DNA of 64,000 nucleotides from Thereva unica (GCA_949987705.1 OX465282.1:40512039-40576038); one strand, 5' to 3'. Counted from the first letter of the stretch, positions 30,566-41,100 are shown. The notes: generated by a model not told the origin, from the sequence alone. Numbers and translations: made by a program.

Positions 30566-30637
30566 ATGCAGGACGAAATTGCAGTTGCTGCATCTTTAAT
30601 ATATACTGCTTGTGCTGGCATTTTATATCTCAAAATG
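30566..30637 (+). pseudogene. Harbinger transposase, N-terminal scrap before LINE insertion
   Basis: ATG at 30566 opens MQDEIAVAASLIYTACAGIL and YLK, then runs into a CTT microsatellite that is the 3' tail of a LINE. The reading resumes at 31160 with RQKQEKRRKREWVKFW. Upstream 30345-30565 is A/T-rich leader with no gene. Confidence 0.65.
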
Positions 30638-31159
30638 CTTCTTCTTCTTCTTCTTTGATCCGTTAGCTGGCGGTCCGAGCGGGACGTCCCCGCAACGGAT
30701 ACGCTGCTGTCGGTGCCGCTGGGTCCCGAACTCTATTCACGATTCGCTTCCATTCTTCTCGGTTTTTGGCGGTGTCTCGAGCCTCGGTAACTGATAATCG
30801 TTGATTCTTTAAGTCACCCTCGATATTCTTCAACCAGGTTTTCTTCGGTGCCGATCGCTGTATTCTCCAGTCTGCAGGACGGTCTCGCCAGAGAAGTTTA
30901 CGTGGCAAGCGGTTATCATCCATTCGGCAAACATGTCCAAACCACCGTAGTCGACGTTTTTGCATTTCTTCTTCGATCAGTGTTTGCTGATCGCATCTTT
31001 GTCTGACAACCTCGTTTCGAAGGCGATCACGGAGTGAGACACGGAGGATCTGCCTCAAACATCGCATTTGGAAGACCTCGAGCTTCTTAACGTCCGGTTT
31101 GAGCAGTGTCCACGTTTCAGATCCATAAAGAAGAATCGGAAGAATCAACGTTCGGTAAA
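30638..31159 (-). pseudogene. LINE ORF2 tail (RTE/CR1-like), 5'-truncated
   Basis: Minus-strand open frame of 161 codons: LLYGSETWTLLKPDVKKLE, MRCLRQILRVSLRDRLRN, RRLRWFGHVCRMDDNRLP and DTAKNREEWKRIVNRV, to a stop and a GAA microsatellite. This is the common C-terminal tail of RTE/CR1-like LINEs. Still open, so the insertion into the Harbinger transposase is fairly recent. Confidence 0.8.
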
Positions 31160-31517
31160 GACAAAAACAGGAAAAAAGGAGGAAGCGTGAATGGGTGAAA
31201 TTTTGGTGATTGAGGCGATCAGTGAAGGGATCCTTTAATTTTTTACATCAGGAGCTTCGCTTAGAAGACAAAAATGCTTTCAGGAGCTCCATTCGAATGA
31301 ATGAGGAATGTTTCCAAGAGCTTTTAGGACTTATTAAAACTGAAGCGAAAAAAGGGACTCATTTCTCGATATTACCCGAAGAAAAACTATCTGCCACGCT
31401 CAGATTTTTAGCTACTGGGGAGAACTGCAGGAGTTTGGATTTTCAAACTAGGCTTTCAGTTTCTTTTCTTTCACAAAGCATTCCCGAAATGTGTCACCTT
31501 ATTTTCGAAAAGTACAA
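31160..31517 (+). pseudogene. Harbinger transposase, N-terminal domain
   Basis: Reads EWVKFW, an in-frame TGA, then LRRSVKGSFNFLHQELRLED, MNEECFQELLGLI and FSILPEEKLSATLRFLATGE, ending FLSQSIPEMCHLIFEK. This is the classical PIF/Harbinger N-terminal region (WV..W..RR..G....L..ELR.ED...F....RM). It stops where a second LINE is joined; the DDE core is missing. Confidence 0.85.
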
Positions 31518-33110
31518 TAGTACAACTCCTGATTTCAACCATCTCTGTCTAAAAATTTTACTTTCAAAGCACGTCATTTTCTTCTGTTTTCTATACAGGA
31601 GTCCTAATATCAGTAATGAAGCTTCCTCTTTAGCATTTGACGCTATCTCTGAACGTATCTCCGGTTTTTTATCCTCCCATCCGGACTGTGAGATCATTGT
31701 TGCGGGTGATTTCAACGTTCACAACGTAAATTGGCTGAATTACTCAAATGGCACCAGTGTTTCTGGCAGGGATGCCGAGCTCTTTGCTGAGACAAATAAC
31801 CTATACCAAATTGTCAACGGTCCTACGCGTATTCCTGACACTGCAGGTCAAGGACGTCACCTCCTTGATCTTTTTCTTACCTCGCACCCAACAAAATACT
31901 CTGTCGAAATTGACTCTCCTCTGGGCAACTCAGATCACTGTCTAATCAGCGCCCACTTCCCATATCGATCTCCTACCCCAACTACGCCAGCTCCTAGGAG
32001 AACCGTTTGGCATTATGGGAAGGCCAACTGGTGGGGGCTAATTCGCTTTTTTTCAATCTACCGACTGGGATCTATGTTTCCAGAACCGTGATGTCAACTT
32101 TGCCGCCCTCTGTATTTCCAACATTATATTGGCTGGTATGCACCTATTCATTCCTCATTCCTCCGAATCCATAAAGCCTAGGCAGCATGGATGGTTTACA
32201 GAGAGTACAGACATTCTCCGAGCGAACTATCTAGACGTGAGTACATCAGGTTGAGAAATTCCTGTAAATCCACCATCAGGAAAGTCAAGGAATTATACGA
32301 TGACAGGCTGAGAAACAAACTCATTAACTCCACTGCTGGCAGTAAAAATTTTTGGTCCTTGGTAACCTCCATCAGGAAGAATTTTACCTCACACACAACG
32401 CCTCCATTCATCTACAATAGGCAGGTGATAACAGAAAGTAAACCCAAGGCCGACTTACTTGCATCTCTGTTCGCCAAAAACTCTTCCTTACCCGATGCTG
32501 ACATGCAACCACCAGCCATCGAGTGTTCCACCCACTCAATGGACGGAATTTTCTTCAGAACACGTGAAGTGTATAGGTGTCTCAAAGAGCTTGACTCCAA
32601 TAAATCCACTGGCCCCGACAATATTCCCCCTATGGTTCTTAAAAAATGTGCCTCACCTTTGGCTAAACCTCTGCGCAAACTCTTCGCCCTATCCTACTTC
32701 TCCGGAGTCTATCCCGACTCCTGGAAACTGGCCCATGTTCAGCCCATATCAAAAAAAGGTGACGCTAGTGACCCCGCTAACTACCGCCCAATAGCAATTA
32801 CTTCCATTCTCTCCAAAGTGATGGAGACAATAATAAACAAGAGAGTTTTGAGATATCTTGAAGATCTGCGGTGGAATAACCACATATTCCAAATCGCTAA
32901 ACAAGCATCGCAATGCCTGGGTTTCCTGAAAAGATGCAAATTCCTCCTTCAGCCGTCGGCCAGGGCTATAATCTACAAGTCCTACATTCGTCCCCGCCTC
33001 GAATACAACTCGTTTATTTGGGCTGGGGCCCCGAGAACCACCTTAGCCTGGCTGGACACCTAGCTTACTACTAGACATTGCACCATGACGTGTACGACAT
33101 GACGAGCTAG
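31518..33110 (+). pseudogene. LINE-D (CR1/Jockey-like), 5'-truncated with RT deletion
   Basis: Endonuclease C-terminal half (IIVAGDFNVHNVNWLN, LLDLFLTSHP, LGNSDHCLISAHFP), a frameshift near 32045, then the RT N-terminus (LKELDSNKSTGPDNIPPMVL, NYRPIAITSILSKVMETII). The frame jumps from VLRYLEDL straight to FQIAKQASQCLGFLKRC and SYIRPRLEYNSFIWAG, so the RT palm including YADD is deleted. Not capable of movement. Confidence 0.82.
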
Positions 33111-33149
33111 TAGTACAAAGGATGACACCTAAGCTTAGACTATCATATA

Positions 33150-33527
33150 AAAAAAAATTTCCTCTTGAAGAACATATAATGAAGCCGTTCCCATATAAAA
33201 GCACGGATCGGTTCAAGCAAATATTTTATCGCTTGAGCCATCCCCGTCAAACTATAGAACATAGTTTTGGAATTCTGAGCAACAGATTCAGAGTTTTACA
33301 AAGTACCATACATTTGCAGCCACACAAAGTAAAACAAATCGTGAAAGCATGTTGTACACTACATATTTTTTTGATTATGAGGTCCAATACCATATATGCA
33401 TTTCAATCAGCACTTGGTAACTGATGATAGTGAACATCAGAGGAATTTTTCCAGACTTGCAGGGGACATCAGAATCCAGTTTGCGGAATATTTCACTGAA
33501 GAAGGAAAAACCCCATGGCAAGATTCC
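33150..33527 (+). pseudogene. Harbinger transposase, C-terminal part
   Basis: FPLEEHIMKPFPYKS, YRLSHPRQTIEHSFGILSNR, VKQIVKACCTLHIFL, then after a frameshift near 33400 RLAGDIRIQFAEYFTEEG and a stop. The Glu in TIEHSFG is the third DDE residue of Harbinger; the two Asp are in the missing middle. Together with 30566 and 31160 it marks one element cut into three. Confidence 0.82.
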
Positions 33528-33529
33528 TA

Positions 33530-33805
33530 TATTTAGCCATAATCATTCCAAAAAGTTAAATGTTAAATAATATAAATAAAAAAATAATATAAATAATAAT
33601 ATAAATAATGTTATTTAAAAATAAATATCTAATTTACATTTGTACATTTTTTTAAGACTCCTATGAAGATAAATTAAAATCATCGTCTCCTACGACAGAC
33701 TCCAGTGCTAACTGTAGCAGGTCCTTTTTCTGGTGTGCCGCCGTACACAAACTGGTGCCGCCGTACACAAACTTGTAGGTGTATTTTCCATTTTGACTAT
33801 GCTCT
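33530..33805. other. A/T-rich spacer between convergent Harbinger genes
   Basis: Short 'ataaataatat' tandem words (33565-33610) and two copies of GTGCCGCCGTACACAAACT (33741 and 33760). No gene. Confidence 0.5.
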
Positions 33806-34494
33806 TTTAAGGAGTACTTGATGCTGAAGGAGCAATATTTTCTTTATTACTGTCGCCAAAGCTGTACGAGCTGATTTCAGGCAGGTATTTTGCATTGTGC
33901 AAACGGTGGCAAATAGCACTGAATTGCTTTCTGGCCTCCTCTTTTTTTTTGGGCATCCTGTATAACTTGCAAAATTTTCCATTTGGTATCCAGGAAAATA
34001 TCGTCTGATAAATTCTTCGTCTCCATTTCGACGATTTTCCCCAATTTCCCCTCTCTACTTCCTTCATCAAATGAATTTGAACTGGCCGGCTTCACAACTT
34101 TTATCAACTCGTTGGCGCACTTTAGCGATTCCAGAATTTGTTTGTCAAAGTTATTTTTTCCTTTTCTCGGTAAAACCTACAATTGCGGTGTTAAGTAAGT
34201 TAATTCATTTAGGTCTAAATTGTAAAAATACCTCAGCTTTGTCCTGTTTTCCGTAATTAATACTGCTATCATCTTCTTCACCCATAAAATCCTTCGGTGT
34301 TTCTTCGGTAGTTAACTCCTGTTGAAGTAAAAAGATTACTATAATAAAATTTTCACTATATTAATCATCATACCTTCTCAAAATTAATATTGAAATCCAT
34401 TGCAATATTTTCCTCGAATTCATCTAAAAAATTCAAGTACAGGAAACACCACAATCGCGGAAAATGCAGATCGTCAGTACCGGCTCCACTTTTT
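33806..34494 (-). pseudogene. Harbinger accessory (MADF/SANT-like) gene, spliced, decayed
   Basis: Convergent to the transposase, as usual in PIF/Harbinger. Likely exons on the minus strand: 34374-34494 (RLWCFLYLNFLDEFEEN, donor AAG|GTATGA), ~34233-34318 (ELTTEETPKDFMGEEDD) and 34176 down to ~33806 (KWKILQVIQDAQ, a frameshift at an A9 run, then KQFSAICHRLHNAKYL). The first is the end of a MADF/Myb-like DNA-binding domain. Phases do not join perfectly, so indels are present. The start of the domain is not seen above 34500; 34500-34650 has no gene. Confidence 0.6.
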
Positions 34495-34658
34495 TTTGTT
34501 TTTTATTAATATTTTTTCTTTGCTGTATTGTGATCTTAAGGTTTAATTTTTGCTTTAAGATCACAAATTTTTAACCCCACCTTTCTTTCACTTAAATTTC
34601 TTCCAAACACCACTCTCTTTTCACTCGATTTTTATATTCCGGATGTTTTATCTATATA

Positions 34659-34929
34659 TGTAATATATTGTGGGTTTCTGCAAAGATTCTAGTAAAGGCC
34701 TAAAAATATAATCAAAGGCTTTTATATTTATAACTTTTAGATTTTATTAATTATATCAAATAATACTGATAGTTGCTAATGGATTGTCTTAAACTTGTTT
34801 GTTGCTTCGTTTGCAGCTCCTATTGTGTGCCGTAATCGCTGGCTTCTTGCTGACTGCCTTGTTCTTCCTGGTTATGTTGCTGCGTTTATATGTATGTTGC
34901 CTCGTTTCCCGTGTTTACATGGTACAACA
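34659..34929 (-). repeat. Gypsy-1 3' LTR (271 bp)
   Basis: Minus-strand LTR from TGTTGTACCATGTAAACACG to CCCACAATATATTACA. Nearly identical to 39147-39743 apart from a MITE and a 4-bp ATGT difference. A polypurine tract (AAAGAAAAGGGGA) lies at 34930-34942. ATATA flanks both outer ends. Confidence 0.9.
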
Positions 34930-37900
34930 TCCCCTTTTCTTTATAAGTTCTTCTTACCGCGTAAACTTCGTAATCTTGCAGATGTTTTGGTCTTCTTATA
35001 ATTCTTCCACATCTAGACGTTGCCTTTTCACTTTGTTGCTGATTGCCCTCCTGAGATTGCTCCTGATGGTCGTTGTTTGTTTCTAATGGACAGTTGCTAC
35101 GAGTTTCCTCAGTGCTTTCTTGTGGAGTGTTATTGTTTGATTGATTATCATACTCCTGTTGGTGGTTGGCCTCATTTTCTATCTCCGGTGGTTCCTCGAA
35201 TCTAACTCTCTTAGTGCTGCATGGTACTATGTCACTCCTATTTCTCCTATATTCTCCACCGTTTGTCTTTACTACATATGATCGATCTTTTGCTTTACTG
35301 ATGATTGTGCCCTTATGTCTCTCTTGTTGCTTATTGATTCTTACAAACACTGGAGTTCCTATTTCCAATTGCGGCAGCTGCATTGCTTTGGCATCGTACC
35401 ATCTTTTTGTTCTTCTTCTGTTTTGGACTATTTTCTCTTTTACGTAATCATATGTTGTATTCCGTAGACTTTTATCTGTCACTGGTATTCCTGGAACTCT
35501 TGTTGAACGACACATCATTCTCTCCATGGGACTTAAATTTACGTTGTTCGGCGTATTTCTTGCTTGTAACAGCATCATGTAGAAATCTTCTCCTGTTTCT
35601 CTGGCTTTGTGTAGTAGCTGTTTTACCGTCTTAACCGTAGCTTCTGCTTTTCCATTACCCTGTGGATATATCGGTGATGAGCATGTGATCCCGAATTGCC
35701 ATTGTTCCGAAAATTCCACCATTTCGCTGCTTATAAATTGCTTAGCATTGTCGCATAACAATGTCTTCGGTGGTCCGAATCGCGCAAATATTTCTTTCAG
35801 TATATTGATTATTGTCTCAGATCTCATGTTAACCAATCTCTTGACTTCGAAAAAATCGCTGTAATGATCCACTATTACTAAGTAATATTCCTTGCTGCTT
35901 TCTTCTGTTATTTCGAAGATATCCATGCTATATACTTCTCCTGGATGGTGAGGAATATTCGTTGATTGCATAGGTAACCTTTTAGGATTACTTTGATATT
36001 TCCTACATATTCCACATTGCTGACATACTTCCCTTATGTCTTCTGACATTCGTGGCCAAAACACTCTCTTCCTTGCAAATTTTAATGTGTAGCTTTCTCC
36101 TAAATGTGCTCGATGTAACTTCAATGAAATTTTGTTTCGTAAGCTTCTTGGTATGATTATACGATCTTCCTTCCATGCTAATCCATCTTGTATTGTCAGA
36201 TGCTCTCTAAACTTGTAAAATGTCTTCAGTTCTTCTTCTTCGCGTTTCATGTTCTTAGGCCATCCATGTTGTATGTACTTAATTAGTGATTGCATAACGT
36301 TGTCTTTTGATGTTTCCTCTCTGACTTCCTGTATCACTTGTTCGCTGACTTCCACCGTGTCCAAAGGATTTATCTGTTCTATCTCGCATACGTACGTGTT
36401 GTCGATGTCAATTTCTTCTTTAGTTCTCATTGTGCTTGTTAATCTGGAAAGTGTATCTGATAATTGCATTTCTTTACCTGGGGTATGTCGTATTTCCAAG
36501 TCATATGGTGATAGATTCAGTAAAATTCGCTGCAGTCTCTTAGGCGCTTTACCTAGAGGTTTCTTCCATATCACCTCTAAGGGTTTGTGATCGCTAAATA
36601 CTGTTGTTTTCTTTCCACTAATGTATTGATTGAATCTGGTGCATGCAAATAATATAGCCAACGCTTCTTTTTCGATTTGCGAATATTTTGTTTCCGCTGT
36701 TGTCATTGTCCTCGACGCATACATCACTGGCTTCCCTTTTTGCAATAGTACAGCTCCGAGCCCATAATCTGAAGCATCACATTGTATATCCGCCGGCTTG
36801 TCCACGTCGAAATATGTTAGTACTGGTGCATTCTTGATGGCTTCTTTTAGTTTTGCGTATGCTTCATCATGTAGGCTTGTCCATATATAATCGTTTTTTT
36901 CTTTTGTTAAATCCCGTATTGGTTTGCTAATCTCTGATAACTTTGGAAGGTATCTTGCTAAATATGTGATCATTCCTAGGAACGTATTTGCTTCTTTTTT
37001 ATTTTTCGGTACTGGCATCCTGTCGATTGCATCAACTTTCGTGTCATCTGGTTTCACTCCTTCATTCGTTAGAATATGTCCATAATATTTCACAGCTGTG
37101 CGTAGAATTTTCGTTTTCTCCGGATTAAGCTTCAGATTTACTTGTCGTAACTTCTCAAGTAATTTTCGTAGGCATGAATTATGATCTTTTATGGCTTCTT
37201 CCATTGTCTCGCCTTTTCCGTATACCAATATGTCATCTGCTATTGCTTCCACATTTTCTAAATCCGCTATAATTTCACAAATTACCTTTTGGAAAATTTC
37301 TGGTGCCGGGGCAATTCCGAATGGCATTCTTTTCCATCTGTATCGCCCAAATGGTGTCCAAAATGTAGCTAGCTTACTGCTTGGCTCGTCTAATCCTATT
37401 TGCCAAAATCCTTGCTTAGCGTCCAATGTGCTGAAAACTTTTGCTTGCTTTAGTTCCGGTAATATTTCATCTATAGTTTTTATAATATATTCTTCTCGCT
37501 CGAGTGCTTGATTTAGCTTTGCTGTGTCTAAGCATAACCGCAATTTATCGTTTCTCTTTACGATCAATATGTTGCTTACCCACGGTGTATGTTCATCAAC
37601 TTTCGCTATGATGTCTTCTTTGCATAATTTTCTTAATATTTCCTTCAAGTCTTTTCGATATGCCATCGGTACTCTTCTTGGAACATCTATATAAGGATGT
37701 ACATCTTCCTTTGTTTTCAAATGCACGTTGTAATTCACCTTTCCTAAACCTGTGAATATGTCTTTAAATTCATCAATAATTTTATCTGCTTCGTTCTTAG
37801 CTGAGATGTCTTCTATTTGTTCGACTTCATCTGTGTTTACTTTTATAAAATTTAGTCTTGTACATGTAGCATTTGATAGCATGGGAATGTGATCGAATTT

Positions 37901-39115
37901 CATCACTTGAAACACTAATTTATATTCTTTATCATCTTTAATTATGTCCATCACATATCGTCCTAAGGGTACAATCTTGAAATTACCGAATGTACATATT
38001 ATAGTTTTCGTTTTTTCTAACTCGGGTTGTTTCCTTAAGATTTGACACAAATCTTTCCATCCAATGACATTCACCGTCGCGCCTGTGTCAATCTGACATC
38101 TGAATAAAAATGTTTTGCCGTCTCTTCCTATTCCCTTTACATTAGCATAACTTTTCTTGCTTTTTTTAGTGTTCATATCCTGAACCGTTTCGATTTCCAT
38201 TAGATATCTTTCATCTTCATTTTCTGTTCTTATTTTTCGCACGTTTCTCTTATCCTTGGATGACATACATACGTTTGCAAAATGGTTAAATTTTTTGCAT
38301 TTCATGCACTTTTTTCCATATGCTGGACAACGTTTTTCTCCCTTGACATGTTTATATCCACAATATTTGCAATTATCTTCGTCGCTTATTTCACTTCTTG
38401 GCCTGCTAGTGCTTCTATTACTTGCTCTATGTTGTGTTTTCCTTTTATTTGATTTGATCTTGTTTACCGTGTACCTTTCACTTTCTTTTTCTTGAATTTG
38501 ACGCAATTGATACTGTGCTGCCTCGTGTGCCTTTATGTCTTGTATTACCATTTCTAAGGTTAGCTTGCTTGCTGTCATGAATTTTGCCTTTAATTCATTA
38601 TAATTGGTGGAAACTACGAGTCTGTCTCTTAGCAATTCATTTTCCATGTCACCATAGTTGCATTGTTTAATCAATCCCCGCAGCCTATCAATATAAATTT
38701 CTGCTGGTTCTTCGCCATTTTGTTTCGCTTCGTTGAATTTTACTCTAGAGTATATTACATTGTTTTCTGGCACTAAACTTCTTTCCAATTCTTCCAAAAT
38801 ACCTGAGCACGATGATTTTTTTTCATCTGTTAGTTTCAGGTTTTGTATAATCCTAAAGCAATCATCTCCTATCGCCGTTAACAATATTGCTGCTCTTTGT
38901 GCTTCCGTCTGCTTGCTTAGTTGTGCTGCAACAACATAATTCCCCCAAGCTTCCCTGAACATTGCGAAATCTGGCCTTCTCAGGTCAATTGGTTTTGGCA
39001 GCGGTATCAAGGTATTCATGGCGTTTCTTTCCTGAGGCACCTGCATTGCATTTCTTCCGTTTATTAGCGCTTCCAGCCTGGCTATCTCTTCCCTCAAGCT
39101 TTCTATTTCCTCCAT
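34886..39115 (-). CDS. Gypsy-1 gag-pol polyprotein (1,409 aa), intact
   Basis: One uninterrupted ORF. Gag-like domain (about 40-230), knuckles CKYCGYKHVKGEKRC and CMKCKKFNHFANVC (about 260-300), aspartic protease QIDTGATVNVIG (about 345), RT with LRLCLDTAKLNQAL, TLDAKQGFWQIGLDE and IADDILVYG (about 490-700), RNase H (CDASDYGLGAVLLQ, FSDHKPLEV), integrase zinc finger HRAHLGESYTLKFARKR..C..C (about 1010) and core (MDIFEIT, LCDNAKQFISS, PQGNGKAEATVK). There is no Gag/Pol frameshift and no env. The last residues (YHVNTGNEATYI) are encoded inside the LTR. Confidence 0.95.
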   Translation of the reverse strand: MEEIESLREEIARLEALINGRNAMQVPQERNAMNTLIPLPKPIDLRRPDFAMFREAWGNYVVAAQLSKQTEAQRAAILLTAIGDDCFRIIQNLKLTDEKKSSCSGILEELERSLVPENNVIYSRVKFNEAKQNGEEPAEIYIDRLRGLIKQCNYGDMENELLRDRLVVSTNYNELKAKFMTASKLTLEMVIQDIKAHEAAQYQLRQIQEKESERYTVNKIKSNKRKTQHRASNRSTSRPRSEISDEDNCKYCGYKHVKGEKRCPAYGKKCMKCKKFNHFANVCMSSKDKRNVRKIRTENEDERYLMEIETVQDMNTKKSKKSYANVKGIGRDGKTFLFRCQIDTGATVNVIGWKDLCQILRKQPELEKTKTIICTFGNFKIVPLGRYVMDIIKDDKEYKLVFQVMKFDHIPMLSNATCTRLNFIKVNTDEVEQIEDISAKNEADKIIDEFKDIFTGLGKVNYNVHLKTKEDVHPYIDVPRRVPMAYRKDLKEILRKLCKEDIIAKVDEHTPWVSNILIVKRNDKLRLCLDTAKLNQALEREEYIIKTIDEILPELKQAKVFSTLDAKQGFWQIGLDEPSSKLATFWTPFGRYRWKRMPFGIAPAPEIFQKVICEIIADLENVEAIADDILVYGKGETMEEAIKDHNSCLRKLLEKLRQVNLKLNPEKTKILRTAVKYYGHILTNEGVKPDDTKVDAIDRMPVPKNKKEANTFLGMITYLARYLPKLSEISKPIRDLTKEKNDYIWTSLHDEAYAKLKEAIKNAPVLTYFDVDKPADIQCDASDYGLGAVLLQKGKPVMYASRTMTTAETKYSQIEKEALAILFACTRFNQYISGKKTTVFSDHKPLEVIWKKPLGKAPKRLQRILLNLSPYDLEIRHTPGKEMQLSDTLSRLTSTMRTKEEIDIDNTYVCEIEQINPLDTVEVSEQVIQEVREETSKDNVMQSLIKYIQHGWPKNMKREEEELKTFYKFREHLTIQDGLAWKEDRIIIPRSLRNKISLKLHRAHLGESYTLKFARKRVFWPRMSEDIREVCQQCGICRKYQSNPKRLPMQSTNIPHHPGEVYSMDIFEITEESSKEYYLVIVDHYSDFFEVKRLVNMRSETIINILKEIFARFGPPKTLLCDNAKQFISSEMVEFSEQWQFGITCSSPIYPQGNGKAEATVKTVKQLLHKARETGEDFYMMLLQARNTPNNVNLSPMERMMCRSTRVPGIPVTDKSLRNTTYDYVKEKIVQNRRRTKRWYDAKAMQLPQLEIGTPVFVRINKQQERHKGTIISKAKDRSYVVKTNGGEYRRNRSDIVPCSTKRVRFEEPPEIENEANHQQEYDNQSNNNTPQESTEETRSNCPLETNNDHQEQSQEGNQQQSEKATSRCGRIIRRPKHLQDYEVYAVRRTYKEKGMLYHVNTGNEATYI

Positions 39116-39116
39116 T

Positions 39117-39146
39117 TTGTGATTTCAATAACCACATCTGACACCA
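39117..39146 (-). promoter_or_regulatory. Gypsy-1 primer-binding-site region
   Basis: Directly after the 5' LTR end (…ATATTACA) the minus strand reads TGGTGTCAGATGTGG, a tRNA 3'-end complement beginning TGG as in LTR elements; the polyprotein Met follows at 39115. Confidence 0.7.
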
Positions 39147-39743
39147 TGTAATATATTGTGGGTTTCTGCAAAGATTCTAGTAAAGGCCTAAAAATATAAT
39201 CAAAGGCTTTTATATTTATAACTTTTAGATTTTATTAATTATATCAAATAATACTGATAGTTGCTAATGGATTGTCTTAAACTTGTTTGTTGCTTCGTTT
39301 GCAGCTCCTATGACCGGTTCTACACATTCAACTTTGCATTCCACTTTTTGACGTTCAACTTTTTTTTCTCTTTCACTCCAATGCAAAGTCTGAAACATAC
39401 TAGAGTTGAAAGGAAAGTGGAAAGCAGCTCAGAATGGAATGGAAATTTGCGTTCAACTTTTGTGTTTTCGTTCAAAATTTTTATGAGTGTGCGAATATGC
39501 ATGAATATGAGTGCACACGGATAGCAGTGATAGCCGAGCCTTTCGATTTTCTTCTTGAAAAGTTGAAAATGTGTAGACACGAGCGACAAAATTGAACGTC
39601 AAAAAGTGGAATGCAAAGTTGAATGTGTAGAACCGGTCTATTGTGTGCCGTAATCGCTGGCTTCTTGCTGACTGCCTTGTTCTTCCTGGTTATGTTGCTG
39701 CGTTTATATGTTGCCTCGTTTCCCGTGTTTACATGGTACAACA
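39147..39743 (-). repeat. Gypsy-1 5' LTR carrying a MITE
   Basis: Same LTR as 34659-34929, enlarged to 597 bp by the element at 39312-39638. Outside that insertion the two LTRs differ by almost nothing that I can see except a 4-bp ATGT, implying a young insertion. Outer flank ATATA. Confidence 0.9.
39312..39638. mobile_element. 327-bp MITE in the Gypsy-1 LTR
   Basis: GACCGGTTCTACACATTCAA.. and its mirror GAATGTGTAGAACCGGTC form ~50-bp near-perfect arms. TAT flanks both ends (39309-39311, 39639-39641). The other LTR preserves the empty site (AGCTCCTATTGTGTG), so borders are certain. It inserted after the Gypsy element. Confidence 0.88.
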
Positions 39744-40591
39744 ATATATATCACAGTGAATGTTTGTCTGTGTGTAAGTCCTTTATAAACTCCGAAGCCG
39801 CTCATCCGATTGGCATAATTTTTTGGATATAGGGGTTTTCGGGTACGGGGAGTGTTCCTAGCTGGTCTATTTTGCTCTATCTCGAACACTTCGGGTAGCT
39901 GTAGTGTACCGATATGGTAAAATCTCGAACTTTTGTATGGGAGGTACTCTTCGAATCACTGCTAAAGAGCTCAAATCCATTTTATTTTCGTTTTTTTCCG
40001 AAAAAATAAGATTCCCAAAGTTTCAGATTGATCGGAGTTGATTTACTGGTAGTTGCGGTACAATTTTGTTGGATTTTTCGCGAACGACGCGGTTCCCTGA
40101 ACTTGGATTGAAGTAGCTTCGACTGTATGAGCCGAGTTTAGAAATCTATGGCTTAAATAAAAGGTCTCGAATGCAAAAAGAACACAAATTCAATAATCGT
40201 ATGTTTATCACTTTTACTTTTTGAGATGTGGTACATGGAAATTTTCATAGATTTCAAGTTCCTTCATTTTTCAAAATACAACAATTCGTATTAGAACACA
40301 CCTGTTTTCATTTCTATTTGGAAAAATCATTAATTTACCTTTCGAACGGTATGTATTTTTCCCACAACATTATTATTTTCATCTCAATTTCATTCAATGA
40401 GTTAAATAATACTTTCCATCTATTCATTTGAACAGTGCTTTGATTTTTCTGCCATATGCAGAAAACAAAATCAAACATAGCAACCAATCAAAAAACCTTC
40501 AGTAAGTACTGTATTGTGATTGATTGTGCTCAGTGCGTGTAATTAATTCTTAATCTGTCAAATACTAAATAATATAAAATAGTGACCAATA
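39744..40591 (+). other. Helitron 5' non-coding region
   Basis: Follows the Helitron start. Contains 'gtaagtcctttataaactccgaagccgctcatccgattggcat', a style of sequence echoed inside the Helitron intron at 42120-42170 ('cctaaactcctcatccgattaccat'). No ORF or RNA gene recognised. The ATG of the Rep-helicase is at 40604 in this copy. Confidence 0.55.
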
Positions 40592-41100
40592 GTGATAACC
40601 ATAATGCCACCAAAAAAAGCATCAATTGGAAGAAAATCGAAAGATGCAAGGCAAAAGGCAGCCATTAGAGGAGCCCAAACATCAGAGCAGCGTGATGTAC
40701 GGAATGAAATCGTTTGTATCGCAAATGCTACGGCTAGAGCTGCGGAAACAGCTGAACAGCGTGCTGCACAGAATGCAAGCAATCGAGCCGCTACTTCTAC
40801 TGCAAGAGCCACAGAAACAGCTGAACAGCATGCTGCACGGAATGCAAGCAATCAAACCGCAACTTCTACTTCAAGAGCCGCAGAAACAGCTGAACAGCGT
40901 GCTGCACGGAATACAAGCGATCGAGACGCAACTTCTACTGCAAGAGCCGCAGAAACAGCTGAACAGCGTGACGAACGTCTTCAAAATGTTCGCTTACGGA
41001 TCTTAAGAACCGATTTGAAGTTGGCAGCATTCAATTACGATAAAGAAAAAGGAAAAGCCCGGCATGTGTTGCTCGAATGGCAAAGTGAAGCTGCCACCAC
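40592..41100 (+). pseudogene. Helitron Rep-helicase, repetitive N-terminus
   Basis: Reads MPPKKASIGRKSKDARQKA, then four ~25-residue repeats of the type 'ATARAAETAEQRAARNASNR', the same style of repeated, charged N-terminus found in other animal Helitron proteins. The matching 75-bp DNA repeats lie at 40730-40970. The frame must shift near 41064-41100 to reach the next block. Confidence 0.75.
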
